Assembly (NCBI RefSeq): GCF_019857225.1
Contig: NZ_JAFJSY010000001.1
Location: forward strand, 124,001-188,000
DNA: 64,000 nt
Direction of reading: 5' to 3'
DNA from: Streptomyces plumbidurans
Lineage (GTDB): Bacteria > Actinomycetota > Actinomycetes > Streptomycetales > Streptomycetaceae
The position numbers and the translations under genes were made by a program. Below the pieces are notes generated by a model that searched no databases, was not told the origin of the DNA, and saw only the letters and a program-made list of their open reading frames with translations. Shown piece after piece: positions 60,048-64,000 of this stretch; position 1 is the stretch's first letter, and each line of letters begins with the position of its first letter.

Positions 60048-62534
60048 CTAGGAGGCCGGAGCCGGGATCTCCTGCTCGGCCCAGATGATCTTTCCGTCGG
60101 CCGTGTAGCGGGCGCCCCAGCGGTCGGTCAGCTGGGCCACCAGGAAGAGGCCGCGACCGCCCTCGTCCATGCTGCGGGCGTGCCGCAGACGCGGTGCCGT
60201 ACTGCTGGCGTCGGCGACCTCACAGGTCAGGCGGGCGTCACGGATCAGCCGGAGCCGGATGGGCGGTTCGGCGTAGCGGATCGCGTTGGTGACCAGCTCG
60301 CTCACCACGAGTTCCGTCGTCATGGCCAGGCCCTCGCCCAGCCCCCAGGCCGCCACCTGCCGGGTGGCGCGGGCCCGGATCTCGGCCACGGCGGACGGGT
60401 CCAGGGGCACGTCCCAGGAGGCGACGTGGTCGGCGCCCAGGCTGTGCGTGCGGGCCAGCAGCAGGGCGATGTCGTCGGGCTGCGGCACGGGCACCAGTTG
60501 CTCCACCGCCGAGTTGCACAGGGCGCAGAGGTCGGCGTCGGAGCGGGCCAGCAGGTCGCCGAGCCGGGACATCCCGCGCTCCATGTCGCCGTCGGTTCCC
60601 TCGATGATGCCGTCGGTGTAGAGACCGAGCACGCTGTTCTCCGCGAGCTCGATCTCGGCGGCCTCGAACGCCATGCCACCCAGCCCCAGCGGGGGCCCGG
60701 CCGGGGGTTCGGGGAAGGACACCTGCCCGTCCGGTGCGACGACGATCGGGGGCGGGTGTCCGGCGCGGGCCATCGTGCACCGGCCCGTGACGGGGTCGTA
60801 GACGGCGTAGAGACAGGTCGCCCCGAGGAAGGAGGTCGTGCTGCGCTGCGCCGCCTCGTCGTCGGCCTTCTCCCCGCTCAGCCGCAGCACGAGGTCGTCG
60901 AGGTGGGCCAGCAGTTCGTCGGGCGGCAGCTCCATGTCGGCCAGGGTCTGCACCGCGGTGCGCAGCCGCCCCATGGTCGCCGCGGCGGTGATGCCGTGCC
61001 CGACCACATCGCCCACCACGAGACCGACGCGCGCCCCGGACAGCGGGATCACGTCGAACCAGTCGCCGCCCACGCCGCCCGACGGGTCCGCCGGCAGATA
61101 GGCGGAGGCCACCTCCACCGCCGTACCGCCGGTGAGGGCCTGCGGCAGCAGGCTGCGCTGCAGGGTGATCGCCGCCGTGTGCTCTCGGGTGTAGCGGCGG
61201 GCGTTGTCGACGCACAGCGCCGCCCGCGCGACCAGTTCCCGGGCCAGCAGGACGTCGTCGGGCTGGAACGAGATGGGGTTGAGCGAGCGGATGAAGGTGG
61301 TGATGCCCAGGGCGGTGCGGCGGGCTCGCATCGGCACGGAGATGAGGGAGTGCAGTCCCAACCGGCGGATACGGTCGGCCCGTTCCGGCTGCCCGACCGT
61401 CCACTGCTCCTCGGACGGGTCGAGGACGGGCAGCAGGATCGGCTCGCCCTCGACGAGCAGGTTCAGGTCGTGCGAGGGGGGCAGGAAGCCGGCCGTCTCG
61501 CCGACCCGCACCACGGCTTCCGGGCAGCCCTCGCGCACCGAGCTCATCCCGGCGCGGCGCAGCAACGGCCGTACGGAGGCAGGCCCTGCGTCCGTCAGCC
61601 AGGCCCCGTGCCCTTCGGTGCTCAGGACGGGCTCCAGGAGGTCCACGACGACGAAGTCCGCGAAGCGGGGTACGGCGAAGTCGGCGAGCTCCTGTGCCGT
61701 GCCCAGCACGTCCAGGCTCGTGCCGATGCAGGTCCCGGCCTCGTTGACCAGCATCAGCAGCCGGCGGGCGGTCCACCGCTCGGTGACGTCCTGGACCATG
61801 TAGCAGACCCCGGTGACGTTGTCCGCCGCGTCCAGCAGGGGGAAGAACGACGTGGAGTAGGCGCGCTGGCGGTGCGGGTCGGCCCAGCTCCAGCCCAAAT
61901 ACTCGTAGTCGGTGACCGGGACCCCGGTCTCCAGGACCTTGCGCATCAGGCTCTCCAGGGTGGTCGCCTGCAGACCGGGCAGCAGCTCGCTCAGCCGGCG
62001 TCCCAGCCGCTGTTCACGGGGTACGCCGCCGAAGCGTTCCAGGGTGTCGTTGAGCCAGATGTAACGCAGCTCCAGGTCCATCACGGCCATGCCGACCGGG
62101 GAGCGGGTGAGGAACCCGTCGAGCACGGTCTGGCCCACCGTCCACTGCGGCCGTCGCTCCCGCCCGGACAGCAGGAAGCAGTCCTGCCCGCCGAACCGGA
62201 ACGACGCGGAGACCCGCAGGTCGACGTCGACGGCCCGGCCGTCGCTGTGCCGCAGCGTGACCACGCCGTTCCATCCCATGCCCGCGCGGCACCGCTCGAC
62301 GACTCCGGCCACCCGGGCCGGGTCCCGGGGCATCGCCACCACCCGCGCGGCCGGGCCGCCGACCATCTCGGACGCGGGTCGGCCGAGCAGGGCCTCGGCG
62401 CCCCGGGTCCAGCCGAGCACCACGCCCTCGCCGGACACGATCGCCGCCGCGTCCGTGGACGCGTCGAGAAAGTCGCGCGGTGCCGCGGGCGCAGAACCGT
62501 CGGACGCGTCACGCGCGGAATCCTTGGGTGCCAT
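60048..62534 (-). CDS. PAS-PAS-GAF-SpoIIE phosphatase-HATPase regulator
   Basis: An 828-residue cytoplasmic signalling protein. Order: PAS (about 20-110), PAS (about 130-245, DLELRYIWLNDTLERFGGVP), GAF (about 260-425), SpoIIE-type PP2C phosphatase (about 445-660) with LPADPSGGVGGDWFDVIPL and VGLVVGDVVGHGITAAATMG for the metal Asp residues, and LYTDGIIEGTDGD, then a C-terminal RsbW-like kinase domain (about 695-820, LVVSELVTNAIRYA). Such proteins dephosphorylate anti-anti-sigma factors and may also phosphorylate them, controlling stress sigma factors. The N-terminus follows a weak ribosome site (AAGGACGG) before the ATG at 62532-62534. It is divergent from a second PAS protein. Confidence 0.9.
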   Translation of the reverse strand: MAPKDSARDASDGSAPAAPRDFLDASTDAAAIVSGEGVVLGWTRGAEALLGRPASEMVGGPAARVVAMPRDPARVAGVVERCRAGMGWNGVVTLRHSDGRAVDVDLRVSASFRFGGQDCFLLSGRERRPQWTVGQTVLDGFLTRSPVGMAVMDLELRYIWLNDTLERFGGVPREQRLGRRLSELLPGLQATTLESLMRKVLETGVPVTDYEYLGWSWADPHRQRAYSTSFFPLLDAADNVTGVCYMVQDVTERWTARRLLMLVNEAGTCIGTSLDVLGTAQELADFAVPRFADFVVVDLLEPVLSTEGHGAWLTDAGPASVRPLLRRAGMSSVREGCPEAVVRVGETAGFLPPSHDLNLLVEGEPILLPVLDPSEEQWTVGQPERADRIRRLGLHSLISVPMRARRTALGITTFIRSLNPISFQPDDVLLARELVARAALCVDNARRYTREHTAAITLQRSLLPQALTGGTAVEVASAYLPADPSGGVGGDWFDVIPLSGARVGLVVGDVVGHGITAAATMGRLRTAVQTLADMELPPDELLAHLDDLVLRLSGEKADDEAAQRSTTSFLGATCLYAVYDPVTGRCTMARAGHPPPIVVAPDGQVSFPEPPAGPPLGLGGMAFEAAEIELAENSVLGLYTDGIIEGTDGDMERGMSRLGDLLARSDADLCALCNSAVEQLVPVPQPDDIALLLARTHSLGADHVASWDVPLDPSAVAEIRARATRQVAAWGLGEGLAMTTELVVSELVTNAIRYAEPPIRLRLIRDARLTCEVADASSTAPRLRHARSMDEGGRGLFLVAQLTDRWGARYTADGKIIWAEQEIPAPAS

Positions 62535-62679
62535 AGCATTCCGTCCTTTACAGCACCATGTTCCTGCTTGTCCGGCCATTGCGCACGGTTCCGGAGAAAC
62601 AGGTCCCCGACCGCCTCTGCTTCCGCCCGGCGCGAGGCGGGGGCAGCATGGAAGGGCCACAGGTGGAGGTGGTCGCGAG

Positions 62680-64000
62680 ATGGCGGCAGATTCCTTCCAG
62701 CCCGATTCTTCTGAGCCCAGTACTTCTGAGCACAGCTCTTCTGCGCACGGCTCTTCTGCGCACGGCTCTTCCGAGCCCGATTCCTCCGAGCCCGAGTCCG
62801 TCCAGGACGACTCCGCCCCGCCCGGTTCCCTCCGGTCGGAAGCGGAGCCCCGGGTCACCGGTCTGCTGGATGTGCTGAGCGTGTCCGCGGTGGTCCTGGA
62901 CACCGACGGGCGCATCGTCTTCTGGACCCCGCAGGCCGAGGAGTTGTTCGGCTACACCGCGCAGGAGGCACTGGGCACGTATGCGGCGCGGCTGTTCATC
63001 CACCCCGAGCACATGACGGCCGTGGTCAACCTGTTCACGGAGGTGCTGGAGACCGGCCGGAGCTGGGCGGGAGCCTTCCCCATCCGGCACAAGGACGGCA
63101 GCTCCCGGCTCATGGAGTTCCGCAACATGCGGCTCCAGGACGATCTCGGTGACGTCTACGCCCTGGGCCTGGCCGCCGACCACAATCTGCTCCAGCGCGT
63201 GGAGACCGACCTGGCCCTGTGCGAGCGGCTGATCAACCAGTCCCCGATCGGTCTCGCCCTGCTCGACCCCGACCTGCGGTATCTGCTGGTCAACCCGGCG
63301 CTGGCCCGGATCGACGGCATCCCCGCCGAGGACCATGTGGGCCGCACGCTGCGCGAGGCCCTGCCGCTGCCCGACGTTCACACCATCGAGTCCGCGCTGC
63401 GTCAGGTGCTGACCACCGGCACCCCGCTGCTCGACCAGTACCACGTGGGCCGGCCCCCGGCCGACCCCGAGAACGAGCACGCCTGGTCGCTGTCCTTCTA
63501 CCGGCTGGAGGACCCCGGCGGGCGTGTCCTGGGCGCGACCATCTCGGTCGTCGACGTCACCGAACGGCACCGCGCGGCCGCCGAGGCCGACCGGGCCCGG
63601 CGTCGGCTCGCCCTCATCGCCGACGCCTCGGTGCGGGTCGGCACCACGCTGGAGGTGGAGGACACCGCCCGGGAACTGGCCGAGATCGCCGTCCCGCAGC
63701 TCGCCGACGTGGTCGCCGTGGACGTACTCGACTCGGCGCTGGCCTGCCGGCGCTCGCGCAGACCGGACGACGGCCCGGAGCTGTTCCGTTCACTGGCCCT
63801 CAAGGCTTCCCACCCGACGGTGGCGCTGCGGGCCGCCGATCCGCCCGGCGGGCTCGCGGCCTACGACGGGGACCGCCTGGTCACGCTGTGCGTGCACTCC
63901 GGGCGGCCGGTTCTGGTACGCCATGTCGACGCCCAGGACCTGCCCCGGATCGCCCGGGACGCCGAGGCCGGGTCGCTGCTGGCGCGGGCCGGGGTGCACT
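62680..64000 (+). CDS. PAS-PAS-GAF signalling protein, N-terminal part (runs off right edge)
   Basis: At least 440 residues. A Ser/Glu-rich leader (about 5-60) made by tandem 15-bp units (SSAHG, SSEPD, SSEPE) precedes two PAS domains: about 62-165 (VVLDTDGRIVFWTPQAEELFGYTAQEALG) and 180-300 (INQSPIGLALLDPDLRYLLVNPALARIDGIPAEDHVG). A GAF domain starts near 310 (LALIADASVRVGTTLEVEDTARELAEIAVPQLADVVAVDVLD). The same order in the divergent gene suggests that it, too, ends in a SpoIIE phosphatase, but that part is off-window. The ATG at 62680 follows GGAGG at 11 bases. The short space to the divergent gene (145 bp) must hold both promoters. Confidence 0.85.
   Translation, partial: MAADSFQPDSSEPSTSEHSSSAHGSSAHGSSEPDSSEPESVQDDSAPPGSLRSEAEPRVTGLLDVLSVSAVVLDTDGRIVFWTPQAEELFGYTAQEALGTYAARLFIHPEHMTAVVNLFTEVLETGRSWAGAFPIRHKDGSSRLMEFRNMRLQDDLGDVYALGLAADHNLLQRVETDLALCERLINQSPIGLALLDPDLRYLLVNPALARIDGIPAEDHVGRTLREALPLPDVHTIESALRQVLTTGTPLLDQYHVGRPPADPENEHAWSLSFYRLEDPGGRVLGATISVVDVTERHRAAAEADRARRRLALIADASVRVGTTLEVEDTARELAEIAVPQLADVVAVDVLDSALACRRSRRPDDGPELFRSLALKASHPTVALRAADPPGGLAAYDGDRLVTLCVHSGRPVLVRHVDAQDLPRIARDAEAGSLLARAGVH
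62695..62812. repeat. 15-bp repeats encoding a Ser-rich leader
   Basis: About eight diverged copies of a 15-bp unit such as GAGCCCGATTCTTCT or GCGCACGGCTCTTCT run in frame through the N-terminus of the right-edge PAS gene, with two copies identical. They produce a flexible Ser/acidic leader. Confidence 0.85.

Overview
This window looks like a piece of a Streptomyces chromosome. Third codon positions are very GC-rich on both strands, there are many GTG starts and ATGA overlaps, and the xylose isomerase keeps the classic 388-residue Streptomyces numbering. I see no tRNA, rRNA, CRISPR array, prophage or intact insertion sequence. Two genes run off the edges: a DUF6397-like protein on the left and a PAS-domain signalling protein on the right.

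Layout. 0-7.7 kb: a mixed housekeeping and accessory stretch (roadblock protein, PPOX oxidoreductase, acetyltransferase, methyltransferase, two hypotheticals, a secreted esterase-like hydrolase, a small membrane protein, a lipid desaturase). 8.0-12.2 kb: a translationally coupled SNF2 helicase and SWIM zinc-finger pair. 12.3-15.1 kb: methyltransferase, secreted phytase-like protein, proline-rich membrane protein. 15.3-19.3 kb: the xylose locus (xylA divergent from xylB and a ROK repressor). 19.5-27.1 kb: nitrobindin-like protein, a permease coupled to a formamidase/acetamidase, a secreted cell-wall amidase, and a GAF regulator followed by an ExaC-like aldehyde dehydrogenase with a strong terminator. 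27.6-30.7 kb: PadR regulator and a two-gene ABC exporter. 30.8-36.3 kb: two regulator/target units, MarR divergent from two SDRs and an NmrA-like protein, and TetR divergent from an MFS drug pump, each with a visible dyad operator.

36.4-46.0 kb is the most interesting functional block: aldehyde dehydrogenase, resorcylate-decarboxylase-like amidohydrolase, NTF2-like protein, IclR regulator and a DUF3500 protein on the minus strand, divergent from a class III CoA-transferase, FAH-family hydrolase, enoyl-CoA hydratase and FAD monooxygenase on the plus strand. It reads as one catabolic regulon for an aromatic or related cyclic acid, but I cannot match it to a known pathway. 46.1-50.4 kb: a membrane metallophosphoesterase and a secreted GH92 mannosidase with a ricin-type lectin domain, preceded by two perfect LacI-type operators. 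50.6-55.5 kb: DEAD-box RNA helicase, tryptophan 2,3-dioxygenase, hot-dog thioesterase and a highly repetitive secreted Lys-Pro-Tyr protein. 55.8-60 kb: a damaged acetyltransferase and a truncated CGNR protein, an orphan CstR-like persulfide sensor with its operator, a VOC protein, an IclR regulator, and a dihydropteroate synthase plus Rieske ferredoxin unit. 60-64 kb: two divergent multi-domain PAS proteins, one ending in a SpoIIE phosphatase and an anti-sigma-type kinase domain.

A recurring theme is short tandem repeats at gene ends: GGTCA/GGTCG-type pentamers at three separate sites (in two of them the repeat supplies the stop codon), an 18-bp array between the thioesterase and kynA, a CCCACCA array, and 9-bp, 15-bp and 81-bp arrays inside genes.
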